Under the pieces are notes generated by a model that was not told the DNA's origin, searched no databases, and saw only the letters and a program-made list of their open reading frames with translations. Source: Mangifera indica (lineage: Eukaryota; Streptophyta; Magnoliopsida; Sapindales; Anacardiaceae). From it: 64,000 nt of DNA. The stretch is from positions 12,043,057 through 12,107,056 of the forward strand of contig NC_058143.1 of the NCBI RefSeq assembly GCF_011075055.1, in the 5' to 3' direction. The position numbers and the translations under genes are program-made. How positions within the stretch are numbered: the stretch's first letter is position 1; every line of letters begins with the position of its first letter. Below, in pieces: positions 10,954 through 21,812 of this stretch.

Positions 10954-11798
10954 GGCCAAAAGACTTATTCTCACCTAAGGTATACTGAAAATTCAAAGTA
11001 AACTTTACTAACTTTCTAAAATCCAAATACTCCCCTATCCGTTAGTTTTGACAATCACAATCAGAGGTAAATCCTCATTTAAAGATTTTTATTTAAATAA
11101 AGAAAAATTGATTTCATTTTAACCCTTTAGTTTTAAAAACTAATCTTTTTTCCCCAGTTTATTTAAACAAACAAAAATTAATTTCTTTTTTCTCCCTTAG
11201 TTTTAAAAACTAACTATTTTCCCTTAACTCAAATTTTGAAACATTGCATTTACACCCCCAAAAGTTTAATTCCATCTTTCCAATGGTTGTACTTTTAGCA
11301 TTCCTCCTTGGCGACATCTCCCCTCCCTCCATGGTGATTTCCCAGAGTGGAAACCAACGAAAAACTGATTGAAATGGTCAAATTTTCTCACATGGATCTA
11401 TGTGATGCAACACTGTCCGACTGATTTGTGTGTCGGTGATGAACTGATAGTTGCACGGATTTGTGCATAGATCTGTGTGAGAAAATCTGGCCATTTCGAC
11501 CATATTTTTGGTGATTTTCACATTGGGAAACCACCATGGAGGGACAGGAGATACTGCCGGAGAGAAACTTCAGAAAGAACAGTGGCCGGAAAGATAGAAT
11601 GAAGTTTCTTTGTTTTTTAAAACTAAGGGAAAAAAAAAAAAAACTTTTCTTTGTTTAAATAAAAAATTTTAAATGATGATTTTATCCTCGACTGTAACAA
11701 CCGAAACTAATAGATGTGTGAGTATTTAAGTTTTCAAAAGTTAGCAAATATCACATTGGGTTTTCACTATACCTTGGGTGGGAATGAGTCGTTTGGTC
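10954..11798. mobile_element. Mutator-type fold-back element (about 845 bp) in intron 1 of the fibrillin pseudogene
   Basis: The left end 'ggccaaaagacttattctca' pairs with the right end 'gggaatgagtcgtttggtc'. The arms pair inward: 'ctaactttctaaaatccaaa' against 'acttaagttttcaaaag'-type sequence, and 'ccgttagttttgacaatc' against 'gtaacaaccgaaactaata'. The flanks show near-identical 9-bp copies, 'tattttatt' (10945-10953) and 'tattttatc' (11799-11807). There is no transposase. It is the same family as the element at 4457 by its ends. Confidence 0.8.
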
Positions 11799-12466
11799 TA
11801 TTTTATCCGAACCACTCTTGACTACCCAGTTTCCAATATGATATATCATCTTAAATAAATCAAAGATTCAAATCAACTCAAGCACTAGCAAGCCATAAAA
11901 ATACCCAATTTTTAAAACAACCAAATTCAATCCTTTCACCATAATTTTCCCACAAACCATAAAAGGGAAACAAGCACTTACGCAAGAATCTATTTGCTGT
12001 TAAGCAAAGTTAACGCCTCAGTTGGTGCGGGAGTCGGATTCTTAGCTTCAAGATGTCTAATAAGCTCAACGATCTCCGTTCTCGTTTCGCTAGTCGTTGT
12101 CAACCCGCGATCGGTCCCATAGAACGAATCAATTAACGCCTTCTTCAAGTTTTCAATCTCCGTCATTTCTACGGGCTTCTCCTCCTCTGTTACGGCCCGA
12201 GCCACGAACACCGGCCTTGCGCTCAGCTACTTCTCAGTGATTCTCTGCGAAATTTTGACCGAGTTTAGAGGAAGAATCAAGGGCTTCACAGTAGTGAGAT
12301 GCTGATGAGGTGCCGTTAAAGAAACGGTTTTGCATGGGAATTGAGTGAGTTGAGAGAGTGAAGCCATTGACTCTTCAGTTTGTTGATTACAATGAGAAGT
12401 CTGTAAATAGACGAGCAGGGGATAGGCCAGAAATAACATGGGCACTAGGTTTTGTAACCGGCCAGA

Positions 12467-13319
12467 GGTCAAATCACTATGTTCGACCCAATGTTTACTG
12501 AATTAACAAAGTCTCACCGGTAAGTTTGAAAAAGCGAAACACTCACCCATTACCATATCTGTTAGTACATGTTAATATATTCTGTTAACTTTCAATTAAA
12601 TTACAGATTTATCCCTAAATCAAAAATGATTCCCACATACTTAATTTTAACTCAAAGGACGTAAACCTATGTAAAACTTTCCTTCAATTTTTTTTTTTTC
12701 AAATGCTTGTTTTTTTTCCTATCTTGACTCAGCAGACCCAGAAAATCTCCCCTATTTGAATTTCCATCTCTGACTAAAATCTCCTTTCATAAGTTTTCCA
12801 CACCTGTTTTTCTAGGTAACATATGTCAACATCCAATTGACAGATTAATCATCATCCCAGACATGGTGGACGGTTGTAACTGTTGATGGTCACCAAACCG
12901 GAAAGAAAGATGAAAAGATTGTGAGAAATGGACAAAAGCGTGGAACTGTGGAAGTGGTATAAATATGGAGGTGGGTGAAAGGAAACTTTCTTTCCCTTTT
13001 TTTCATATAAATGCTTGAATTTCCATCTCCAACTTTCTTTGAATTTTTTTTCTAGTCGAAGGTGAAAATTCAAAGAGTCAAGAAAGGAGAAATCAAGCAT
13101 TTAAAAAAAAAAAATTGAAAGAAAGTTCAATGTTTGTGAGATGGATTTACGTGCTTTGAGCTGTAATTGAGTATTTGGGAATCATCCTTTGAATAAGGGT
13201 AAATCAGTAATTTAATTTGAAAACTAACAGAAGGTTTGACAGATATGAGTGATAAGTGGGTAATTGGGTTTTCAAACTGAACAAGTGGAAATTGTCATTT
13301 CAGCAAACCTTGGGTGGGA
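12467..13319. mobile_element. Fold-back element with decayed ends (about 850 bp)
   Basis: The left arm ('acccaatgtttactgaatta', 'caaatgcttg') pairs with the right arm ('caagcattt' at 13097, 'cagcaaaccttgggtggga' at 13301). The core includes 'gagtcaagaaaggaga' opposite 'tcctatcttgactc'. The outer right end appears cut off by the next fold-back element, which begins at about 13320. It lies immediately upstream of the fibrillin start codon on the minus strand. No target duplication is visible. Confidence 0.65.
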
Positions 13320-13860
13320 GCCAAAACGCTATTCCCAACCTAGGTTTAGCTTTAATATACTTTTATTCACTAATTTTTGAAAATTCAAATGTCTATCTAT
13401 CTATTAAATTTTACCATTATTATCAGGAATAAAATCATTTAGCTAAAAATTTAAAAAAACTAAAATTTTAATACATTTTCTACCTTAGTTTAAAAATTTA
13501 ACAATTTTTCTCTATTCAAAGTTTGAAAAGTGTCAATTTCCTCCATGATTTTTTTTTCTTCCTCTCTCGAATGACCATTCATCACCTTCCGCTGTTAGCT
13601 CTCTCCCTCCTAGTCACTCTTTCTTCTCTCTTCAATCATCTTTATCTTCAATAAAGACAATTAGAGAGGGAAGAGAGAATAACTGGTAGAGAGAAAGCCA
13701 ATGATCGGAGAGAAAGAATGGTTGCCGAAGATAAAGATCTAGAACTAAAGAGATGAATTTAAAAAGTTAGGGGGCGGTTGTATACCAAAAAAAGATAAAA
13801 GCTTGCAAACCTTGACTTGAGGGAGGGGAGAAACTCAACTTTTAAATTTGGAAAATATAA
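13320..13860. mobile_element. Degraded fold-back element abutting the previous one
   Basis: It begins 'gccaaaacgctattcccaac' and 'ctaggtttagc', the same terminal motif as the other fold-back elements. Its core, around 13560-13720, is a palindrome-like run of 'ctctctc' and 'gagagag' words. The right end is too degraded to fix. Confidence 0.5.
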
Positions 13861-14633
13861 GATTGGAAGATATAAATATAAAATTTAAAATTTAAAGATA
13901 ATTCTAAAATATAAGTTTCAATAAAATTTTTAAATCATAATGTAATTCTGATAATAATAATAATATTTAATAGATGAATATATATTTAAATTTTTATCAG
14001 ACAAATAAATATTTAAATTTTTTAAAATTAATGGGATATAACTCGAATTTACACAAAACCTTGGCCTTCGTGATATCTCGATGTTGTCTAGATGAAACTT
14101 TGGGACAAGGACTGTCCTTGGATACAATGGTTTTGTTTCGTGAGATTGTGAGGGCAATATTGGGTTTAGAAGGTTGGTGTCCAATTGGGTTGGATTATTG
14201 ACACGTGGATGTTAAATCGAGATTTGAGGTAAGGAACGATTTGTATTTTATTCAGAATTAGTTGGCATGTAACAACACAATCATGTTGCTTTTGTGAGAA
14301 AAAATAAAGGTCTAGAATTTTCTTTTCTGATTGGGCAACATAATATCCTGCTAGTGAGTTAGTGTGACATGAATTTAAATCAAATTAAACTCAAATAAAA
14401 ACTTACTCAAGCTTGATTTAAAATTCAAATATAGAGTTTGAGTTTGATTTGATCAAATGGTGAACATTAATTTTATAAATGGTATTGAATGGTAAAAAAA
14501 AAAAAATTAAGAAGATGATCACTAAAAAAAAGAGTTGAAAAAAAGGGAAAAATCTTAAAAAAAAAAAAGAAAGAGTTTGAACAAGCCTTTGAACTCATAT
14601 TAAGCTATCCAATTGTAACTTAATCTCTACACA
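13861..14633. other. Intergenic; no gene recognised
   Basis: AT-rich flanks surround a less AT-rich island at 14035-14230 that has short open frames on both strands without any recognisable family. 14340-14470 shows 'actcaagcttgatttaaaa' / 'gtttgagtttgatttgat' inverted words typical of a decayed small element. Confidence 0.4.
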
Positions 14634-14897
14634 AGTTTGGAAAAGCCACATCGGACCACCACTATCATTTATACTACTACATTTTTTTCTCTTAGGATTT
14701 TTACACTCACACAATTTCCTATTTATGTTGCAATTGAGAAAACTTTACTCTTTAAGTTGTATCATAATTTGTCTAAGAATTTGCATGTCACAAAGCCTCC
14801 ACTACACATTGCAACTTTAGAACAAGGTCAATTGTCTAAGAAGATTGTTAATCATAACAAGCTCCCTAGTCTGAGGGATTTATATAAATTGTCCTAA
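14634..14897 (+). pseudogene. Ankyrin/PGG gene copy 3: C-terminal fragment only
   Basis: The fragment starts at the codons for EKPHRTTTIIYTTTFF, matching EKPHWTTTLIYTSAFF of the intact gene (about 9216). It runs through the last membrane segment and KLYHNLSKN to a tail with GQLSKKIVNHNK and a stop at 14895-14897. Everything upstream (ankyrin repeats and PGG motif) is missing. Its value is as an outgroup: here the KLY segment and the GQLS tail are in one frame, whereas they are in different frames in the intact copy. Confidence 0.85.
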
Positions 14898-15364
14898 GGC
14901 TAAATAAAAGAGGATAATATGTCTCTAATCCAATAGATATTACAAATAAGAGGAAATTTTGTTTGACCAAGTTAAGAATAAGTGTCAAATAAAAAAATAT
15001 TTTAGTCTGTTCTAATATAATTTTATGTAAATGATGGGTGTCTTTTAGATGGTATGTTATATTAAGTCTATAAATTCAAAACATTTAATCTATTTTTACG
15101 ATGATTCAATAAGGTTTTTAACTTATTTTCCAAATATTAATTCTCTTCATATATTAATTTTTGTCATTTGTTTATTTCAAAAACTTCTATTGAACTCAGT
15201 ATTAGAGGCTTGTATAATTTCTACATATAGATTTCAATTTCTATTCTCCAACTGAATAATTAATTAATAGTACCAAATCATGCAATCATGTTTTTGAGTC
15301 ATTCAAACCCAAGAATTATTACTCAAATCCAAGAGAAAAGTAGTATTCATATAAGGGAACTAGA
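14898..15364 (+). repeat. Downstream module behind ankyrin copy 3
   Basis: This is similar to 9495-10012 and 30170-30660: landmarks 'gaataattaattaatagtac' at 15253 and a following 'tcattcaaaccca'. It is non-coding. Confidence 0.6.
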
Positions 15365-15430
15365 AACTTATTGGGCGGATTCATGGCGTCAAGGGAGAGC
15401 TTCCTTCCTTGATAAAGTATTTCGTGAACA
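15365..15430 (-). pseudogene. Fibrillin C-terminal fragment (second copy)
   Basis: On the minus strand this reads FIKEGSSLP followed by a stop, the typical end of fibrillin/PAP proteins. It aligns with the end of the fibrillin pseudogene at 10020-10065 on the same side of an ankyrin 3' end. Only the last 20 or so codons remain. Homology breaks off near 15430, where OVATE-related sequence follows. Confidence 0.65.
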
Positions 15431-15517
15431 CAAACCCATAAGTGTAGAAAGGCAAGAGGCAAGACGCAAAGAGAGAAGAAAACAAAGAGACAGTGAATGG
15501 ATCACTAAAGTTATTGC

Positions 15518-15727
15518 ATGGTAGCCATAGAAGAGTCCTCTTATGATCCGAGAGAAGAATTCAGAGCTTCCATGATTGAGAAGATATTGGCAAAACGGAT
15601 TGAAGAAGCCAAATATCTTTGAGGGCTGTTGAATTATTATATGTCCATGAATTCCAAAGAGCATTATGGGATTATACTTGAGGTTTTTTATGGCATTTGT
15701 ACTAGTTTGTTTGATAAACGCCATTGA
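15518..15727 (+). pseudogene. OVATE family protein (OFP) domain fragment
   Basis: The frame from ATG 15518 reads ESSYDPREEFRASMIEKIL, then LLNYYMSMNSKEHYGIILEV and FYGICTSLFD. This is the conserved core of the plant OVATE domain (DPxxDFRxSM ... LNxxxHxxIxxxF). One in-frame TGA at 15620-15622 interrupts it, between KYL and GLL. The sequence upstream (15390-15517) reads in a different frame as a basic stretch rich in RRKERRKQR, perhaps the variable N-terminal part displaced by a frameshift. OFPs are transcriptional repressors of growth. This copy is short and broken, so it is called a pseudogene. Confidence 0.8.
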
Positions 15728-15819
15728 GATTATTTTTAAAATTAATTTAGAAGCTATAGCCCTATTTTTCAATAAGCGTGCATGCTTGTAAGAATATTAT
15801 TACCAATTTTGTAATTATA

Positions 15820-17061
15820 ACTCAAAGAATGACCTTATATATACTTTCAATTATATTATAATGATATTGTACCAACTAATTTGTTATTTTTTATAATTAG
15901 ATTAGATTACCACTTCGTCTATAAGTTACGATGCACATGGATATCAAACTTGTAACAGTTAAAATAAGAATCTTAATATATAAAAACATTGTTTATGTAT
16001 CCCATCAATAACCACTTTTGAAGCATGCTTTACTAATGGGTTTGTGTTCACTATCTCCCTAATATGAAGAATAAGTTATAACACATTTCCCAATGACTAT
16101 GTGTCAATCCACAAAGTTACAAAACCTGTAAGCAGTTAAGATGTGAATTTTAATAAATAAACACATTATTCATATGCCTAATTGGTATTTACTTTTGAAA
16201 GCATGCTTTACTTATAGGTTTGTGTTCATTGTCTCACTAGCATGGAGAATAAGTTATTTTGCACTTTCCAATGAATATGTGCCGATGCGCACAAGTCCAA
16301 AACTTGTAAGTGGTTAAGATAAGAATTTTTACATATAAACAAATTATTCCGATGCCCCATTGGTATCCACCTTTGAAAGAATGCTTTACTTATGGGTTTG
16401 TGTTTACTATCTCACGGACGTGAAGAACAAGTTATTATTAATGCCTTTTTCATAGGTCCCAAACTTGTAAGTTGTTAAGATAAGAACCTTAATATATAAA
16501 CACATTATTCATTTGCCCATCAGTATCCACTTTTGAAAGCATCCTTTACTTATGGGTTTGTGTTCACTGTCTTATATATATGATTATAAAGTATTTTTTA
16601 ATGAATATGTTTCATTGAGTTTTAATACTTATTGTTGGGATTGACAATCAAGGGACTAAACGTATCACTTACGAAGACATGCGAAATGACTCTAATATTA
16701 TTGCTAACATTCATATTTAATAAATCGGCCCACTATTGAGATATTGTCCGTTATAGATACACAACCCATTGCTTTTGAACATATGCATAGTGTTGTTCTT
16801 TAACAATTTAGGATCCCACAGACTACTAAGCTACTATTGTCTTAGCAAGACTACGTATTGTAGATGTTCATACATACTCAATATATCTCTCATGTTTTAC
16901 CTATATGAGATTTGTCTTGGGATATTATAAAATAGTCCAATTTTGGGTGAATCCAATTATGGGCTTATTTCTTATTCATTTGATTATAAACTATTAATCA
17001 TCTTTTATGTTTATTATACTTTCACAATAGTAAAAATAAGAATGAATTTTATTTTTATTGC
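15820..17061 (+). repeat. Orphan upstream module of an ankyrin copy, with about four tandem units of ~175 bp
   Basis: A unit with 'ctttacttatgggtttgtgt' recurs at about 16029, 16207, 16383 and 16547, together with 'acttgtaagtggttaagat'-type and 'aaacacattattcat'-type phrases. The same unit is single-copy upstream of ankyrin copy 1 (about 410) and before the decayed copy (about 20530). So this is an expanded upstream module. 16890-17060 ('gagatttgtcttgggatatt', 'gaatgaattttat') also matches the other upstream modules. Confidence 0.7.
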
Positions 17062-18050
17062 AAGGTTTTGAAAACCAGACGGACCGGCTGGTTTACTCAG
17101 TTGAACCGGATAACAGCTGCAAGTTTGGTCCAATTTACTTTATAAACTGGGTTAATTATTGATTCGATCAAATTGGTTAAAATTGACGAATTGGATGAAT
17201 TGGTTGAAACCGGCAGAACTAGGTTTAACCAATTTGCATTTAATATACATTTTTGTCAACGTGATTGCGAGCCCTAACTTGTAAAACTTATCCCCCTTTT
17301 CATATTTTGCGCATTTTGGAACAGCGGCAGCGGCTTCAGTTCTTCATCTTTCAGTTCTTGTAAAACTTATCCCCCATTTGGAACAAAGGCAGCAGCTTCA
17401 GTTCAATTTGGAACAAAGGCAACGTGATTGTCTGCCAATGGAGATCTTGCCCCGTAATGCAACTGCCCCTCCCTCTGGTTCCAGAGAGATGCCAAATAGC
17501 CCAAATTGTACAATTTAAAATTGGGAAGTAAGCTGAGTCGTCTCTGCTGCTTTGTTATAGAAACACTCAATTTTGAAAATTCCTAGCAACATAAATAGTT
17601 CTATAGAATGCCACACTTCTAAGATCCCATCTTTTATTCTCATCATTAAACTGAGGCCCCCATCCATGATAACACTTCAAGCCATACATCATAAGTGTTA
17701 TATAGTGTTTTTTTTTTTTTTTTTAATATGAAGAGTGGTTGGAGCATCCATGTGTGAATTATTTGATTAAGATATTTTAAATTATATTTTTGTTTTGTTT
17801 TGTTTAGGTTCTTTTTAACGAATTGAAATTTATGTTTCAAAGAAGCAAATATATCTTCTTGTTGTTGATGATTGTACACATTTGTTTTTAATGAATTCAT
17901 ATGGATTATGTTTAAAACATGTATAAATTATTGATATTATTTAATAAATTTATTATAATTTAATAATAGGTTGAATTGGTCAAACTAATTAGTTAAATCA
18001 TGAACTAGTAAGATAATCGATTCAATCACTGATCCAGTTTTAAAGACCTT
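17062..18050. mobile_element. Non-autonomous TIR element (about 989 bp) inserted in the upstream module
   Basis: The ends 'aaggttttgaaaaccagac' and the reverse complement of 'tccagttttaaagacctt' form imperfect terminal inverted repeats, with further paired 'ttggtt' / 'aatcga' words inside. The other upstream modules (about 795-830 and 20960-20990) run straight from 'gaatgaactttatcttta' into 'ttatattctcac' without this insert, so they show the empty site. Flanks share 'tttatt'. No transposase is present. The class (hAT-like or other) is uncertain. Confidence 0.65.
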
Positions 18051-19050
18051 ACTTTATTATATTCTCACTACTAATATCAATGGGTTTTATCAATTATCTA
18101 AGCCAAGTGACAATACTTAGCATCCTCAAGTAATGTGGGATACTTATATATATCCAACATCTCTCTCATACTTTACTAATATGAGATTTGACTTGGGATA
18201 TGAATTATAACATATTTTGAGTATACAAAAACAATACACAAATGATATATCATCATGTGATTGAGTAATTTTAAATTAAAGAAAAAAATAACACCTAAAC
18301 GCATGATTACACATAATTTATGTATTTATTTTGTATATTCAAAATATATACACGTAATATTACTCATTACAAAGTAACCCAATTTTGAGAATGATCAATA
18401 TCTTTTTATTTGTATTATATATACTTTCATCATAGTAAAATAAGAATGAATTTTATCTTTATTATATTTCTTTAGCCCATGAAGAATCTCAACCATAGGG
18501 GCATTCAAGTGAGCTCGTAAAACTCTCCACTTCTACATATTTGTATTAGCAAATTGTTAATATTTTACTAATCCTTTTTTTATAAATATATCGAACTATA
18601 CCAAATTTTATTTTATTTTTTTAATAAAAGAAACCAAACACTTATATTTTTCTTTTGAAAGAATTTAACTTTTAAATTTTTCCATATAAAGGACTAAATT
18701 TTTAATATTTTTTTATTAAAGATACCAAACAAACACAATTAATATTGTTTGTTCAATAAAAAAATCTAAAAGTTTGATTCAGGAAAATTTAAAAGTTTAA
18801 TTTCTTCAATAAATTTTTTTTTTAAACGTTAAAATTTTAAAAGACGAAGTAACTAGGTCAATGAGGGCTAATGACCCTATTTTCCCATCTAACTTATTAT
18901 ATATTTATAGGATAACATCACTTAGAGGTATCCAATAATGATATACTAAACTTTGTTTTTTTGTTCTATTGAAAAGACTAAATTTTCAAAGTTTACTATA
19001 TAAATTATCAAACTTTCAAATTTTAATATTAAAATAACTTGGTAGTCAAT
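18051..19050 (+). repeat. Rest of the orphan upstream module
   Basis: This continues the module interrupted at 17062. 'tattatattctcactacta', 'gggcattcaagtgagctc' (18499) and 'cacttagaggtatccaataa' (18919) match the region upstream of the intact gene. No coding exon follows directly; a PPR fragment interrupts instead. Confidence 0.55.
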
Positions 19051-19180
19051 GAAACTCTACAAGCTTATCCTGAGTAAGCTACTTCTTAATTCAAAAGTTT
19101 CTGACTTTACTATCACAGCCCTGTTTGAAAACAGCAACAGGGCCCCCCCAAGGCTAACAAACTTTTTTGTTTGCATAACA

Positions 19181-19492
19181 TCACCCTCCAATCCTAGTGA
19201 AACGTGTAATTAGATCATTGTCTCCGGATTTCTTCAAGTGTTCAATTATTTTATCAGCATAAGGAGCTTGCAGTCGAATTCTTCTTTCCAGCATAGATCT
19301 TGAAAGCTTTAAAGCCTCCTGAGAATGGCCTTCTTTGCAAAGCCCATCTAAGAGGATTGAATGAATGTCAGAGTCAATTGAAGATGAGCATCCAATCTTC
19401 TCAATTTCCTCATATAAGTAAAAACCATCCACCACTTGTCCCTCCAAACAAAGTTCTTTAATCATAACACTACTTATGTTTGTTTGGTACAT
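19181..19492 (-). pseudogene. Pentatricopeptide-repeat (PPR) protein, C-terminal fragment
   Basis: The minus-strand frame of 103 residues reads SVMIKELCLEGQVVDGFYLY and SILLDGLCKEGHSQEALKLS, two P-type PPR helix pairs of about 35 residues. It ends in a short non-repeat tail (ITRFTRIGG) and a stop at 19183-19181. PPR proteins bind organellar RNA and normally hold ten or more repeats, so this is only the 3' end of a gene. 19050-19180 is its probable 3' flank. Upstream (higher coordinates) the PPR similarity stops at about 19493 and ankyrin-upstream sequence resumes. It is a captured or transduced fragment. Confidence 0.8.
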
Positions 19493-20329
19493 TTAATAAG
19501 ATTTACCAAAAGTTTGGTTTTTTAATAGAACATTTTGAAAGTTTACTTTATTTAATAGAAAATTTTGTTATTTCAATTATTTGAATAAAAAAATTATAGA
19601 TCAATTCCTATAAATATTTCAACAAAACTATGTACAATTAGTTATGAGTATTTAATTGGGCACCTAAATGATGTGTCACAATGTGATTGCATATTTTAAA
19701 TTAAGATAAAATATTATTTAATCATATAATGACAGATTATCTAGATACTTAATTGAATACTCAAAACTAAATACACAATATAGTACTCAAGTATAATTAT
19801 CTCTATAGTTATTTAATTTTGCTAAAGTTTTATTAACATTGTATTTGTATACAATGCTAAAATTCTTTTGTCTGAGACAAAATTTAAAGTGATTTTTTTA
19901 AGCTCAGCAAATTTTTCATTAATTATTTTTTGAAATAATTTTGGCCTTCTGTTAAATTAGTTTACTTTAGCTTCGACTACTTCAACTGAAGCAAGTAGCC
20001 AGAATAGAACTGTATCCTCTATATATAAGGCATGCATGTGAAGCCAACCGACCAAAATTTTCTATTCTGTCACTCTATAGCATGAAATTTTAATCAGAAG
20101 GCTTCATGGACTCCATGTTTTTTTTAAAATTTTTTTGTTCACGGACTCCATGTTACTTTCCATATTAGCCCGCCTTTGAAAAAAAATGCCACCTAATGAT
20201 AATCAATTAACAATACAAATATTCCCTATTTGGCTTCCAATCTTCTTCCTCCAACCTTATCTAATCTCTTGAAGATATGTGCTTATGCTTTTAAGCTCAA
20301 AGACATAATCATGTTCGAACTGACCCGCT
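19493..20329 (+). other. Proximal upstream remnant of an ankyrin copy, then featureless DNA
   Basis: 19500-19890 resembles 6560-6900 just before the intact gene ('ttatttaattttgctaaagt', 'ttgtatacaatgctaaaatt'). After about 19900 no ankyrin exon follows. 19900-20330 has no recognised feature. Confidence 0.5.
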
Positions 20330-21485
20330 TGCCAAATTTTATCAATCATGTATCATCTTTATCATATTTTCATCACCTTTTATCTTATATATACTTTCAG
20401 TCATATTATATTGATATTGTTTTATTATTTCCTTTTTATAAATAGAATCAGTGGCCACTTTGTCTATAAAAAATGATGCATAAGGATCTTTAGTATGCAA
20501 ACATATTATTCATTTACCATATTTGTTTTATTTATGGGTCTGTGTTTACTGTCTCACATATATGAAGAACAATTATAACATTTTTCCTAATGAATAAGCA
20601 TTGTTTAGCTTTATCTTTATCAAAGACTAAGTATATCAACCGATTTAATATTAAAATATTGTATGCTTAAACACATAATTCATCATAGTTTAACTTTTAG
20701 ACTTGATAATCCAAAATATGTACACATTTTGATAGTTTAAGTGCTAACAAATCAATAAATTACTTTTGTCTCTATCATCTTTAAGCTATGTAGAATGCTC
20801 ATATATATTCAACATATCTTCTGTATTTTGTTAATGTGAGACATTTTTTAAGATATTATAACGTAACCTAGTTATGGGTAAAACCGAATAATTGTTTATT
20901 TCTAAATCATTCAGTTATAAGTTATCAGCTATCTTTTATCTTTATCATATTTTGTAAAATAAGAATGAACTTTATCTTTATTATATTCTCACTTTATCAT
21001 TTATTCAAGTAAAGTAACAATACTTTTCCATCTTCATTTATAAGGATAAAACCAATCCCTATATATATATATAAGGGTGGACATTGATATGCTTTTTCTT
21101 TTCAAACATTAAAGCACATTGGTATCTTTATTATATAACATCACTTTTAAGGTATTCAAATATGAGATATTAGATGGATTTTTGTTTTTTTTTAATTATT
21201 AGAAAGACTAGAATTTCAAAATTTTCTATTACAATAATCAAAATTTCATTTTTTAAATTAAAACTAACCACTTGAATATAAATGATATCACATTGTTTGA
21301 ATGAACTTTTTCTACATTTATTTAATTTTGTTTAAGTTTTGATAATTCAACTAAATATATAAATAATATTACATTATTTAAATACTCAAAATTGAATATA
21401 TAGACCATGTTCTTTCTTGTTTCTAAAACAAATTTTAAAGAAAATTTTTAATCTCAACCAAGCTTCTATTATTATTATGTTTTTC
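20330..21485 (+). repeat. Upstream module of the decayed ankyrin copy
   Basis: 'atattgatattgttttatta', 'aatcagtggccactttgtct' (20448) and 'gggtctgtgtttactgtctc' (20537) match the modules at about 330-440 and 15.8-16.6 kb. 21150-21480 corresponds to the stretch just before exon 1 of the other copies. No gene is seen. Confidence 0.6.
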
Positions 21486-21812
21486 TCCATCTACAAGAAG
21501 CTCTTGATCTGACGAGTCGGGATGGGCAGTAAAACTGATTTTTAAGAGTCTTATCAGTCAGCCCTGAATGACGATTGGAAATCTCTGAAGGGCTTCCATG
21601 AGAAACATAAATGTTTGCTGTCATATCCTGTAACGACCTCCAGGGACCATGCATTTCACTTGGCTGTGTTCGGCCCAAAAAAAGAAAGAACCGCTTCAAT
21701 CTTTACATAATATTTCCAAAGAAGATTTTATCATGAGGCATGGCTATTTAGGAAAAATGGCTACGAGAACACACCTCTTCATGAGGCTGCAGCCAATGGG
21801 AACCTAGAGGCC

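Larger units (their letters stand above)
10020..12367 (-). pseudogene. Plastid-lipid-associated protein / fibrillin pseudogene, interrupted by a fold-back element
   Basis: On the minus strand, exon 1 (12367-11982) begins with a chloroplast-transit-like peptide (MASLSQLTQFPCKTV). It continues with fibrillin family sequence: [15 protein letters not shown], then [16 protein letters not shown] and a perfect donor GTAAGT. Two in-frame stops disable it, TAG at 12229-12227 and TAG at 11992-11990; the second falls where the family has tryptophan (LLNxxW). Further exons survive at about 10500-10365 (TISTNAKYEVPSPERVQV, frameshifted before it), 10322-10265 (KFEEGIIETPQISDSIVLP) and about 10262-10020 (FLGQKIDLSPLKGF, ISRGDAGSVFVFIKEALS). 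A roughly 30-bp stretch around DSIVLP is tandemly duplicated. The exon between is missing and a fold-back element occupies intron 1. Fibrillins are thylakoid/plastoglobule structural proteins of the PAP fold. The exact subfamily is not assigned. It is convergent with the ankyrin gene. Confidence 0.85.

Noticed and set aside
13930..14201. Two overlapping open frames at 13930-14201
   Set aside because: No recognisable domain; position inside degraded repeat sequence.
15389..15772. Minus-strand 127-codon frame opposite the OVATE fragment
   Set aside because: The plus strand carries the recognisable OVATE domain; only its first few codons at the 15.4-kb end belong to the fibrillin tail.
16000..16620. 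CRISPR-like array
   Set aside because: Repeats are about 175 bp long, diverged and without spacers; this is plant DNA and the unit is a duplicated upstream module.
17646..17900. Minus-strand 84-codon frame in the TIR element
   Set aside because: Lys/Asn-rich product over an A/T run; no transposase motifs.
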